A program made the position numbers and the translations under genes. From Trichobilharzia szidati (taxonomy: Eukaryota; Platyhelminthes; Trematoda; Strigeidida; Schistosomatidae): a stretch of 64,000 nt of DNA. This document shows positions 34,101-47,782 of this stretch, in pieces. Where the stretch lies: positions 64,903,543 to 64,967,542 of the forward strand of contig OX235279.1 in NCBI GenBank assembly GCA_944472155.2. The letters run 5' to 3'. How positions within the stretch are numbered: position 1 is the first letter of the stretch; every line of letters starts with the position of its first letter. The notes under the pieces are model-generated. The model was not told where the DNA came from, made no database searches, and saw only the letters and a list, made by a program, of their open reading frames with translations.

Positions 34101-35036
34101 TGAAGGCTTCCAACTCGAGCTTGAGTGTTCCTTGCACTAGATAGTGGTTTGAACCTACATCTCTCCTCGATCTGGTGTCCAGTAGGCTGCATCTCCACTC
34201 TCTTGAAATTGCGATTCCTATCTAATCTTTATTGTGTCTGTCTGGTGAAGGCGACGTGGTCTTGTAGATATTCTTGTGCTTGTGAACGCCATCTCCAATG
34301 ACATAATCATTAGATACGCAGAAGTCTGCAAATAGTTCTCCATTCTCATTATTTCACTCGGCTCTTCTTGATGGACGCATGATGACTTCTTTTCGTGAGT
34401 TGCCTTCTCCCAGTTTAGCTGGAATTCATACCAACCATTGGAATTTCGATGTCGCCATCTCGCTTGACTATTGTCCATTACTACGTGCGGTTGTCGGTAG
34501 AATTCTTCCTTCTCCTTGTGGTCTACGCTGTTTATACAATTGTGCGTAGCACTGTAGAAATGAAACTTTTCTTCCTTTTTAGTTGAACGTTGCTGTGATA
34601 ATCCTGGAGGAGATTGGTTCCCACTGCATGTGAGTCTCAGATGATGTTGGTGTCATCATGGTAGCCTCACCGTCAGTGCACTTGTGGTTTTGGTCTGGAT
34701 GGTCAGAGTAGGTTATCGACTCTTCAGTAATCTATTTGCAGGGTTTAGCTGCATTCCATCTACTCTTACAGATTCCTAGCACTACTACACCATATTGTTT
34801 GCAATCTGAGCAACCTTCCTAGACTGAAGCGTCGTGCAGATATTGCACGTCAACTTGTGAATATCCTTGTAGTTACACACGCTTCGACCAATCACCAAGT
34901 GATTGAAGGCGGATGAGTTTGCGAATAGTTCTCCATCCTCGCTCATTTCACTGGGCTCCTCTTGCTGGACCCATGATGATTTCTCTTTCTGTGTTTAGTT
35001 ATCAGAATGCTCAAACTGACTTTAACGTTTAAAATA

Positions 35037-35067
<31 letters not shown>

Positions 35068-38000
35068 TGTAATTCCATCGGAGATTGATTTGATGCAGTG
35101 TAAAATATAACTTATCCATGCATGTGTAATTGGTGTGTGCCCACAGAAACAGGAGTAAATGTATTCTTGTTCTTCTCTCCTTTGTCAGCTTTTAGGTGTC
35201 CGTAGTGAGCCATTCCTCAGCTTAGATTTCTGTCTATGCAGGTTTCCTTCTACGTTGCCTTCAGAAAGCTCCAGTGTTCTTCCGCACAGTTTCCCTTGGT
35301 GATATCACTTGATGTTTCCTACTTCTCTGTGATGCTGTCAGTGGGTGTGTGGATTGTAGTTCTGTCCTTGAGTTTCTGGGTATCGAACTTGAATTGTGGT
35401 ATTTCTCCAGCTTCTTTGAAGGCTTCCAACTCGAGCTTGAGTGTTCCTTGCACTAGATAGTGGTTTGAACCTACATCTCTCCTCGATCTGGTGTCCAGTA
35501 GGCTGCATCTCCACTCTCTTGAAATTGCGATTCCTATCTAATCTTTATTGTGTCTGTCTGGTGAAGGCGACGTGGTCTTGTAGATATTCTTGTGCTTGTG
35601 AACGCCATCTCCAATGACATAATCATTAGATACGCAGAAGTCTGCAAATAGTTCTCCATTCTCATTATTTCACTCGGCTCTTCTTGATGGACGCATGATG
35701 ACTTCTTTTCGTGAGTTGCCTTCTCCCAGTTTAGCTGGAATTCATACCAACCATTGGAATTTCGATGTCGCCATCTCGCTTGACTATTGTCCATTACTAC
35801 GTGCGGTTGTCGGTAGAATTCTTCCTTCTCCTTGTGGTCTACGCTGTTTATACAATTGTGCGTAGCACTGTAGAAATGAAACTTTTCTTCCTTTTTAGTT
35901 GAACGTTGCTGTGATAATCCTGGAGGAGATTGGTTCCCACTGCATGTGAGTCTCAGATGATGTTGGTGTCATCATGGTAGCCTCACCGTCAGTGCACTTG
36001 TGGTTTTGGTCTGGATGGTCAGAGTAGGTTATCGACTCTTCAGTAATCTATTTGCAGGGTTTAGCTGCATTCCATCTACTCTTACAGATTCCTAGCACTA
36101 CTACACCATATTGTTTGCAATCTGAGCAACCTTCCTAGACTGAAGCGTCGTGCAGATATTGCACGTCAACTTGTGAATATCCTTGTAGTTACACACGCTT
36201 CGACCAATCACCAAGTGATTGAAGGCGGATGAGTTTGCGAATAGTTCTCCATCCTCGCTCATTTCACTGGGCTCCTCTTGCTGGACCCATGATGATTTCT
36301 CTTTCTGTGTTTAGTTATCAGAATGCTCAAACTGACTTTAACGTTTAAAATAAAAGCAGCAGCAGCAGCAGCAGCAGCAGTGTAATTCCATCGGAGATTG
36401 ATTTGATGCAGTGTAAAATATAACTTATCCATGCATGTGTAATTGGTGTGTGCCCACAGAAACAGGAGTAAATGTATTCTTGTTCTTCTCTCCTTTGTCA
36501 GCTTTTAGGTGTCCGTAGTGAGCCATTCCTCAGCTTAGATTTCTGTCTATGCAGGTTTCCTTCTACGTTGCCTTCAGAAAGCTCCAGTGTTCTTCCGCAC
36601 AGTTTCCCTTGGTGATATCACTTGATGTTTCCTACTTCTCTGTGATGCTGTCAGTGGGTGTGTGGATTGTAGTTCTGTCCTTGAGTTTCTGGGTATCGAA
36701 CTTGAATTGTGGTATTTCTCCAGCTTCTTTGAAGGCTTCCAACTCGAGCTTGAGTGTTCCTTGCACTAGATAGTGGTTTGAACCTACATCTCTCCTCGAT
36801 CTGGTGTCCAGTAGGCTGCATCTCCACTCTCTTGAAATTGCGATTCCTATCTAATCTTTATTGTGTCTGTCTGGTGAAGGCGACGTGGTCTTGTAGATAT
36901 TCTTGTGCTTGTGAACGCCATCTCCAATGACATAATCATTAGATACGCAGAAGTCTGCAAATAGTTCTCCATTCTCATTATTTCACTCGGCTCTTCTTGA
37001 TGGACGCATGATGACTTCTTTTCGTGAGTTGCCTTCTCCCAGTTTAGCTGGAATTCATACCAACCATTGGAATTTCGATGTCGCCATCTCGCTTGACTAT
37101 TGTCCATTACTACGTGCGGTTGTCGGTAGAATTCTTCCTTCTCCTTGTGGTCTACGCTGTTTATACAATTGTGCGTAGCACTGTAGAAATGAAACTTTTC
37201 TTCCTTTTTAGTTGAACGTTGCTGTGATAATCCTGGAGGAGATTGGTTCCCACTGCATGTGAGTCTCAGATGATGTTGGTGTCATCATGGTAGCCTCACC
37301 GTCAGTGCACTTGTGGTTTTGGTCTGGATGGTCAGAGTAGGTTATCGACTCTTCAGTAATCTATTTGCAGGGTTTAGCTGCATTCCATCTACTCTTACAG
37401 ATTCCTAGCACTACTACACCATATTGTTTGCAATCTGAGCAACCTTCCTAGACTGAAGCGTCGTGCAGATATTGCACGTCAACTTGTGAATATCCTTGTA
37501 GTTACACACGCTTCGACCAATCACCAAGTGATTGAAGGCGGATGAGTTTGCGAATAGTTCTCCATCCTCGCTCATTTCACTGGGCTCCTCTTGCTGGACC
37601 CATGATGATTTCTCTTTCTGTGTTTAGTTATCAGAATGCTCAAACTGACTTTAACGTTTAAAATAAAAGCAGCAGCAGCAGCAGCAGCAGCAGTGTAATT
37701 CCATCGGAGATTGATTTGATGCAGTGTAAAATATAACTTATCCATGCATGTGTAATTGGTGTGTGCCCACAGAAACAGGAGTAAATGTATTCTTGTTCTT
37801 CTCTCCTTTGTCAGCTTTTAGGTGTCCGTAGTGAGCCATTCCTCAGCTTAGATTTCTGTCTATGCAGGTTTCCTTCTACGTTGCCTTCAGAAAGCTCCAG
37901 TGTTCTTCCGCACAGTTTCCCTTGGTGATATCACTTGATGTTTCCTACTTCTCTGTGATGCTGTCAGTGGGTGTGTGGATTGTAGTTCTGTCCTTGAGTT

Positions 38001-41000
38001 TCTGGGTATCGAACTTGAATTGTGGTATTTCTCCAGCTTCTTTGAAGGCTTCCAACTCGAGCTTGAGTGTTCCTTGCACTAGATAGTGGTTTGAACCTAC
38101 ATCTCTCCTCGATCTGGTGTCCAGTAGGCTGCATCTCCACTCTCTTGAAATTGCGATTCCTATCTAATCTTTATTGTGTCTGTCTGGTGAAGGCGACGTG
38201 GTCTTGTAGATATTCTTGTGCTTGTGAACGCCATCTCCAATGACATAATCATTAGATACGCAGAAGTCTGCAAATAGTTCTCCATTCTCATTATTTCACT
38301 CGGCTCTTCTTGATGGACGCATGATGACTTCTTTTCGTGAGTTGCCTTCTCCCAGTTTAGCTGGAATTCATACCAACCATTGGAATTTCGATGTCGCCAT
38401 CTCGCTTGACTATTGTCCATTACTACGTGCGGTTGTCGGTAGAATTCTTCCTTCTCCTTGTGGTCTACGCTGTTTATACAATTGTGCGTAGCACTGTAGA
38501 AATGAAACTTTTCTTCCTTTTTAGTTGAACGTTGCTGTGATAATCCTGGAGGAGATTGGTTCCCACTGCATGTGAGTCTCAGATGATGTTGGTGTCATCA
38601 TGGTAGCCTCACCGTCAGTGCACTTGTGGTTTTGGTCTGGATGGTCAGAGTAGGTTATCGACTCTTCAGTAATCTATTTGCAGGGTTTAGCTGCATTCCA
38701 TCTACTCTTACAGATTCCTAGCACTACTACACCATATTGTTTGCAATCTGAGCAACCTTCCTAGACTGAAGCGTCGTGCAGATATTGCACGTCAACTTGT
38801 GAATATCCTTGTAGTTACACACGCTTCGACCAATCACCAAGTGATTGAAGGCGGATGAGTTTGCGAATAGTTCTCCATCCTCGCTCATTTCACTGGGCTC
38901 CTCTTGCTGGACCCATGATGATTTCTCTTTCTGTGTTTAGTTATCAGAATGCTCAAACTGACTTTAACGTTTAAAATAAAAGCAGCAGCAGCAGCAGCAG
39001 CAGCAGTGTAATTCCATCGGAGATTGATTTGATGCAGTGTAAAATATAACTTATCCATGCATGTGTAATTGGTGTGTGCCCACAGAAACAGGAGTAAATG
39101 TATTCTTGTTCTTCTCTCCTTTGTCAGCTTTTAGGTGTCCGTAGTGAGCCATTCCTCAGCTTAGATTTCTGTCTATGCAGGTTTCCTTCTACGTTGCCTT
39201 CAGAAAGCTCCAGTGTTCTTCCGCACAGTTTCCCTTGGTGATATCACTTGATGTTTCCTACTTCTCTGTGATGCTGTCAGTGGGTGTGTGGATTGTAGTT
39301 CTGTCCTTGAGTTTCTGGGTATCGAACTTGAATTGTGGTATTTCTCCAGCTTCTTTGAAGGCTTCCAACTCGAGCTTGAGTGTTCCTTGCACTAGATAGT
39401 GGTTTGAACCTACATCTCTCCTCGATCTGGTGTCCAGTAGGCTGCATCTCCACTCTCTTGAAATTGCGATTCCTATCTAATCTTTATTGTGTCTGTCTGG
39501 TGAAGGCGACGTGGTCTTGTAGATATTCTTGTGCTTGTGAACGCCATCTCCAATGACATAATCATTAGATACGCAGAAGTCTGCAAATAGTTCTCCATTC
39601 TCATTATTTCACTCGGCTCTTCTTGATGGACGCATGATGACTTCTTTTCGTGAGTTGCCTTCTCCCAGTTTAGCTGGAATTCATACCAACCATTGGAATT
39701 TCGATGTCGCCATCTCGCTTGACTATTGTCCATTACTACGTGCGGTTGTCGGTAGAATTCTTCCTTCTCCTTGTGGTCTACGCTGTTTATACAATTGTGC
39801 GTAGCACTGTAGAAATGAAACTTTTCTTCCTTTTTAGTTGAACGTTGCTGTGATAATCCTGGAGGAGATTGGTTCCCACTGCATGTGAGTCTCAGATGAT
39901 GTTGGTGTCATCATGGTAGCCTCACCGTCAGTGCACTTGTGGTTTTGGTCTGGATGGTCAGAGTAGGTTATCGACTCTTCAGTAATCTATTTGCAGGGTT
40001 TAGCTGCATTCCATCTACTCTTACAGATTCCTAGCACTACTACACCATATTGTTTGCAATCTGAGCAACCTTCCTAGACTGAAGCGTCGTGCAGATATTG
40101 CACGTCAACTTGTGAATATCCTTGTAGTTACACACGCTTCGACCAATCACCAAGTGATTGAAGGCGGATGAGTTTGCGAATAGTTCTCCATCCTCGCTCA
40201 TTTCACTGGGCTCCTCTTGCTGGACCCATGATGATTTCTCTTTCTGTGTTTAGTTATCAGAATGCTCAAACTGACTTTAACGTTTAAAATAAAAGCAGCA
40301 GCAGCAGCAGCAGCAGCAGTGTAATTCCATCGGAGATTGATTTGATGCAGTGTAAAATATAACTTATCCATGCATGTGTAATTGGTGTGTGCCCACAGAA
40401 ACAGGAGTAAATGTATTCTTGTTCTTCTCTCCTTTGTCAGCTTTTAGGTGTCCGTAGTGAGCCATTCCTCAGCTTAGATTTCTGTCTATGCAGGTTTCCT
40501 TCTACGTTGCCTTCAGAAAGCTCCAGTGTTCTTCCGCACAGTTTCCCTTGGTGATATCACTTGATGTTTCCTACTTCTCTGTGATGCTGTCAGTGGGTGT
40601 GTGGATTGTAGTTCTGTCCTTGAGTTTCTGGGTATCGAACTTGAATTGTGGTATTTCTCCAGCTTCTTTGAAGGCTTCCAACTCGAGCTTGAGTGTTCCT
40701 TGCACTAGATAGTGGTTTGAACCTACATCTCTCCTCGATCTGGTGTCCAGTAGGCTGCATCTCCACTCTCTTGAAATTGCGATTCCTATCTAATCTTTAT
40801 TGTGTCTGTCTGGTGAAGGCGACGTGGTCTTGTAGATATTCTTGTGCTTGTGAACGCCATCTCCAATGACATAATCATTAGATACGCAGAAGTCTGCAAA
40901 TAGTTCTCCATTCTCATTATTTCACTCGGCTCTTCTTGATGGACGCATGATGACTTCTTTTCGTGAGTTGCCTTCTCCCAGTTTAGCTGGAATTCATACC

Positions 41001-44000
41001 AACCATTGGAATTTCGATGTCGCCATCTCGCTTGACTATTGTCCATTACTACGTGCGGTTGTCGGTAGAATTCTTCCTTCTCCTTGTGGTCTACGCTGTT
41101 TATACAATTGTGCGTAGCACTGTAGAAATGAAACTTTTCTTCCTTTTTAGTTGAACGTTGCTGTGATAATCCTGGAGGAGATTGGTTCCCACTGCATGTG
41201 AGTCTCAGATGATGTTGGTGTCATCATGGTAGCCTCACCGTCAGTGCACTTGTGGTTTTGGTCTGGATGGTCAGAGTAGGTTATCGACTCTTCAGTAATC
41301 TATTTGCAGGGTTTAGCTGCATTCCATCTACTCTTACAGATTCCTAGCACTACTACACCATATTGTTTGCAATCTGAGCAACCTTCCTAGACTGAAGCGT
41401 CGTGCAGATATTGCACGTCAACTTGTGAATATCCTTGTAGTTACACACGCTTCGACCAATCACCAAGTGATTGAAGGCGGATGAGTTTGCGAATAGTTCT
41501 CCATCCTCGCTCATTTCACTGGGCTCCTCTTGCTGGACCCATGATGATTTCTCTTTCTGTGTTTAGTTATCAGAATGCTCAAACTGACTTTAACGTTTAA
41601 AATAAAAGCAGCAGCAGCAGCAGCAGCAGCAGTGTAATTCCATCGGAGATTGATTTGATGCAGTGTAAAATATAACTTATCCATGCATGTGTAATTGGTG
41701 TGTGCCCACAGAAACAGGAGTAAATGTATTCTTGTTCTTCTCTCCTTTGTCAGCTTTTAGGTGTCCGTAGTGAGCCATTCCTCAGCTTAGATTTCTGTCT
41801 ATGCAGGTTTCCTTCTACGTTGCCTTCAGAAAGCTCCAGTGTTCTTCCGCACAGTTTCCCTTGGTGATATCACTTGATGTTTCCTACTTCTCTGTGATGC
41901 TGTCAGTGGGTGTGTGGATTGTAGTTCTGTCCTTGAGTTTCTGGGTATCGAACTTGAATTGTGGTATTTCTCCAGCTTCTTTGAAGGCTTCCAACTCGAG
42001 CTTGAGTGTTCCTTGCACTAGATAGTGGTTTGAACCTACATCTCTCCTCGATCTGGTGTCCAGTAGGCTGCATCTCCACTCTCTTGAAATTGCGATTCCT
42101 ATCTAATCTTTATTGTGTCTGTCTGGTGAAGGCGACGTGGTCTTGTAGATATTCTTGTGCTTGTGAACGCCATCTCCAATGACATAATCATTAGATACGC
42201 AGAAGTCTGCAAATAGTTCTCCATTCTCATTATTTCACTCGGCTCTTCTTGATGGACGCATGATGACTTCTTTTCGTGAGTTGCCTTCTCCCAGTTTAGC
42301 TGGAATTCATACCAACCATTGGAATTTCGATGTCGCCATCTCGCTTGACTATTGTCCATTACTACGTGCGGTTGTCGGTAGAATTCTTCCTTCTCCTTGT
42401 GGTCTACGCTGTTTATACAATTGTGCGTAGCACTGTAGAAATGAAACTTTTCTTCCTTTTTAGTTGAACGTTGCTGTGATAATCCTGGAGGAGATTGGTT
42501 CCCACTGCATGTGAGTCTCAGATGATGTTGGTGTCATCATGGTAGCCTCACCGTCAGTGCACTTGTGGTTTTGGTCTGGATGGTCAGAGTAGGTTATCGA
42601 CTCTTCAGTAATCTATTTGCAGGGTTTAGCTGCATTCCATCTACTCTTACAGATTCCTAGCACTACTACACCATATTGTTTGCAATCTGAGCAACCTTCC
42701 TAGACTGAAGCGTCGTGCAGATATTGCACGTCAACTTGTGAATATCCTTGTAGTTACACACGCTTCGACCAATCACCAAGTGATTGAAGGCGGATGAGTT
42801 TGCGAATAGTTCTCCATCCTCGCTCATTTCACTGGGCTCCTCTTGCTGGACCCATGATGATTTCTCTTTCTGTGTTTAGTTATCAGAATGCTCAAACTGA
42901 CTTTAACGTTTAAAATAAAAGCAGCAGCAGCAGCAGCAGCAGTGTAATTCCATCGGAGATTGATTTGATGCAGTGTAAAATATAACTTATCCATGCATGT
43001 GTAATTGGTGTGTGCCCACAGAAACAGGAGTAAATGTATTCTTGTTCTTCTCTCCTTTGTCAGCTTTTAGGTGTCCGTAGTGAGCCATTCCTCAGCTTAG
43101 ATTTCTGTCTATGCAGGTTTCCTTCTACGTTGCCTTCAGAAAGCTCCAGTGTTCTTCCGCACAGTTTCCCTTGGTGATATCACTTGATGTTTCCTACTTC
43201 TCTGTGATGCTGTCAGTGGGTGTGTGGATTGTAGTTCTGTCCTTGAGTTTCTGGGTATCGAACTTGAATTGTGGTATTTCTCCAGCTTCTTTGAAGGCTT
43301 CCAACTCGAGCTTGAGTGTTCCTTGCACTAGATAGTGGTTTGAACCTACATCTCTCCTCGATCTGGTGTCCAGTAGGCTGCATCTCCACTCTCTTGAAAT
43401 TGCGATTCCTATCTAATCTTTATTGTGTCTGTCTGGTGAAGGCGACGTGGTCTTGTAGATATTCTTGTGCTTGTGAACGCCATCTCCAATGACATAATCA
43501 TTAGATACGCAGAAGTCTGCAAATAGTTCTCCATTCTCATTATTTCACTCGGCTCTTCTTGATGGACGCATGATGACTTCTTTTCGTGAGTTGCCTTCTC
43601 CCAGTTTAGCTGGAATTCATACCAACCATTGGAATTTCGATGTCGCCATCTCGCTTGACTATTGTCCATTACTACGTGCGGTTGTCGGTAGAATTCTTCC
43701 TTCTCCTTGTGGTCTACGCTGTTTATACAATTGTGCGTAGCACTGTAGAAATGAAACTTTTCTTCCTTTTTAGTTGAACGTTGCTGTGATAATCCTGGAG
43801 GAGATTGGTTCCCACTGCATGTGAGTCTCAGATGATGTTGGTGTCATCATGGTAGCCTCACCGTCAGTGCACTTGTGGTTTTGGTCTGGATGGTCAGAGT
43901 AGGTTATCGACTCTTCAGTAATCTATTTGCAGGGTTTAGCTGCATTCCATCTACTCTTACAGATTCCTAGCACTACTACACCATATTGTTTGCAATCTGA

Positions 44001-46850
44001 GCAACCTTCCTAGACTGAAGCGTCGTGCAGATATTGCACGTCAACTTGTGAATATCCTTGTAGTTACACACGCTTCGACCAATCACCAAGTGATTGAAGG
44101 CGGATGAGTTTGCGAATAGTTCTCCATCCTCGCTCATTTCACTGGGCTCCTCTTGCTGGACCCATGATGATTTCTCTTTCTGTGTTTAGTTATCAGAATG
44201 CTCAAACTGACTTTAACGTTTAAAATAAAAGCAGCAGCAGCAGCAGCAGCAGTGTAATTCCATCGGAGATTGATTTGATGCAGTGTAAAATATAACTTAT
44301 CCATGCATGTGTAATTGGTGTGTGCCCACAGAAACAGGAGTAAATGTATTCTTGTTCTTCTCTCCTTTGTCAGCTTTTAGGTGTCCGTAGTGAGCCATTC
44401 CTCAGCTTAGATTTCTGTCTATGCAGGTTTCCTTCTACGTTGCCTTCAGAAAGCTCCAGTGTTCTTCCGCACAGTTTCCCTTGGTGATATCACTTGATGT
44501 TTCCTACTTCTCTGTGATGCTGTCAGTGGGTGTGTGGATTGTAGTTCTGTCCTTGAGTTTCTGGGTATCGAACTTGAATTGTGGTATTTCTCCAGCTTCT
44601 TTGAAGGCTTCCAACTCGAGCTTGAGTGTTCCTTGCACTAGATAGTGGTTTGAACCTACATCTCTCCTCGATCTGGTGTCCAGTAGGCTGCATCTCCACT
44701 CTCTTGAAATTGCGATTCCTATCTAATCTTTATTGTGTCTGTCTGGTGAAGGCGACGTGGTCTTGTAGATATTCTTGTGCTTGTGAACGCCATCTCCAAT
44801 GACATAATCATTAGATACGCAGAAGTCTGCAAATAGTTCTCCATTCTCATTATTTCACTCGGCTCTTCTTGATGGACGCATGATGACTTCTTTTCGTGAG
44901 TTGCCTTCTCCCAGTTTAGCTGGAATTCATACCAACCATTGGAATTTCGATGTCGCCATCTCGCTTGACTATTGTCCATTACTACGTGCGGTTGTCGGTA
45001 GAATTCTTCCTTCTCCTTGTGGTCTACGCTGTTTATACAATTGTGCGTAGCACTGTAGAAATGAAACTTTTCTTCCTTTTTAGTTGAACGTTGCTGTGAT
45101 AATCCTGGAGGAGATTGGTTCCCACTGCATGTGAGTCTCAGATGATGTTGGTGTCATCATGGTAGCCTCACCGTCAGTGCACTTGTGGTTTTGGTCTGGA
45201 TGGTCAGAGTAGGTTATCGACTCTTCAGTAATCTATTTGCAGGGTTTAGCTGCATTCCATCTACTCTTACAGATTCCTAGCACTACTACACCATATTGTT
45301 TGCAATCTGAGCAACCTTCCTAGACTGAAGCGTCGTGCAGATATTGCACGTCAACTTGTGAATATCCTTGTAGTTACACACGCTTCGACCAATCACCAAG
45401 TGATTGAAGGCGGATGAGTTTGCGAATAGTTCTCCATCCTCGCTCATTTCACTGGGCTCCTCTTGCTGGACCCATGATGATTTCTCTTTCTGTGTTTAGT
45501 TATCAGAATGCTCAAACTGACTTTAACGTTTAAAATAAAAGCAGCAGCAGCAGCAGCAGCAGCAGTGTAATTCCATCGGAGATTGATTTGATGCAGTGTA
45601 AAATATAACTTATCCATGCATGTGTAATTGGTGTGTGCCCACAGAAACAGGAGTAAATGTATTCTTGTTCTTCTCTCCTTTGTCAGCTTTTAGGTGTCCG
45701 TAGTGAGCCATTCCTCAGCTTAGATTTCTGTCTATGCAGGTTTCCTTCTACGTTGCCTTCAGAAAGCTCCAGTGTTCTTCCGCACAGTTTCCCTTGGTGA
45801 TATCACTTGATGTTTCCTACTTCTCTGTGATGCTGTCAGTGGGTGTGTGGATTGTAGTTCTGTCCTTGAGTTTCTGGGTATCGAACTTGAATTGTGGTAT
45901 TTCTCCAGCTTCTTTGAAGGCTTCCAACTCGAGCTTGAGTGTTCCTTGCACTAGATAGTGGTTTGAACCTACATCTCTCCTCGATCTGGTGTCCAGTAGG
46001 CTGCATCTCCACTCTCTTGAAATTGCGATTCCTATCTAATCTTTATTGTGTCTGTCTGGTGAAGGCGACGTGGTCTTGTAGATATTCTTGTGCTTGTGAA
46101 CGCCATCTCCAATGACATAATCATTAGATACGCAGAAGTCTGCAAATAGTTCTCCATTCTCATTATTTCACTCGGCTCTTCTTGATGGACGCATGATGAC
46201 TTCTTTTCGTGAGTTGCCTTCTCCCAGTTTAGCTGGAATTCATACCAACCATTGGAATTTCGATGTCGCCATCTCGCTTGACTATTGTCCATTACTACGT
46301 GCGGTTGTCGGTAGAATTCTTCCTTCTCCTTGTGGTCTACGCTGTTTATACAATTGTGCGTAGCACTGTAGAAATGAAACTTTTCTTCCTTTTTAGTTGA
46401 ACGTTGCTGTGATAATCCTGGAGGAGATTGGTTCCCACTGCATGTGAGTCTCAGATGATGTTGGTGTCATCATGGTAGCCTCACCGTCAGTGCACTTGTG
46501 GTTTTGGTCTGGATGGTCAGAGTAGGTTATCGACTCTTCAGTAATCTATTTGCAGGGTTTAGCTGCATTCCATCTACTCTTACAGATTCCTAGCACTACT
46601 ACACCATATTGTTTGCAATCTGAGCAACCTTCCTAGACTGAAGCGTCGTGCAGATATTGCACGTCAACTTGTGAATATCCTTGTAGTTACACACGCTTCG
46701 ACCAATCACCAAGTGATTGAAGGCGGATGAGTTTGCGAATAGTTCTCCATCCTCGCTCATTTCACTGGGCTCCTCTTGCTGGACCCATGATGATTTCTCT
46801 TTCTGTGTTTAGTTATCAGAATGCTCAAACTGACTTTAACGTTTAAAATA

Positions 46851-46881
<31 letters not shown>

Positions 46882-47782
46882 ATGTAATTCCATCGGAGAT
46901 TGATTTGATGCAGTGTAAAATATAACTTATCCATGCATGTGTAATTGGTGTGTGCCCACAGAAACAGGAGTAAATGTATTCTTGTTCTTCTCTCCTTTGT
47001 CAGCTTTTAGGTGTCCGTAGTGAGCCATTCCTCAGCTTAGATTTCTGTCTATGCAGGTTTCCTTCTACGTTGCCTTCAGAAAGCTCCAGTGTTCTTCCGC
47101 ACAGTTTCCCTTGGTGATATCACTTGATGTTTCCTACTTCTCTGTGATGCTGTCAGTGGGTGTGTGGATTGTAGTTCTGTCCTTGAGTTTCTGGGTATCG
47201 AACTTGAATTGTGGTATTTCTCCAGCTTCTTTGAAGGCTTCCAACTCGAGCTTGAGTGTTCCTTGCACTAGATAGTGGTTTGAACCTACATCTCTCCTCG
47301 ATCTGGTGTCCAGTAGGCTGCATCTCCACTCTCTTGAAATTGCGATTCCTATCTAATCTTTATTGTGTCTGTCTGGTGAAGGCGACGTGGTCTTGTAGAT
47401 ATTCTTGTGCTTGTGAACGCCATCTCCAATGACATAATCATTAGATACGCAGAAGTCTGCAAATAGTTCTCCATTCTCATTATTTCACTCGGCTCTTCTT
47501 GATGGACGCATGATGACTTCTTTTCGTGAGTTGCCTTCTCCCAGTTTAGCTGGAATTCATACCAACCATTGGAATTTCGATGTCGCCATCTCGCTTGACT
47601 ATTGTCCATTACTACGTGCGGTTGTCGGTAGAATTCTTCCTTCTCCTTGTGGTCTACGCTGTTTATACAATTGTGCGTAGCACTGTAGAAATGAAACTTT
47701 TCTTCCTTTTTAGTTGAACGTTGCTGTGATAATCCTGGAGGAGATTGGTTCCCACTGCATGTGAGTCTCAGATGATGTTGGT

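Noticed and set aside
24751..47275. A 74-codon + strand frame repeated in all 18 units, looking like a small hydrophobic protein family
   Set aside because: It is the reverse complement of the decayed endonuclease linker. Its repetition follows from the satellite unit, and its start has no independent support.
25049..47609. An 86-codon minus-strand frame repeated in 17 of 18 units
   Set aside because: It is a chance frame through the endonuclease remnant, shifted relative to the motifs (NGELFADFCVSNDYVIG lies in another frame). It is broken by a stop in unit 7 with no sign of constraint.
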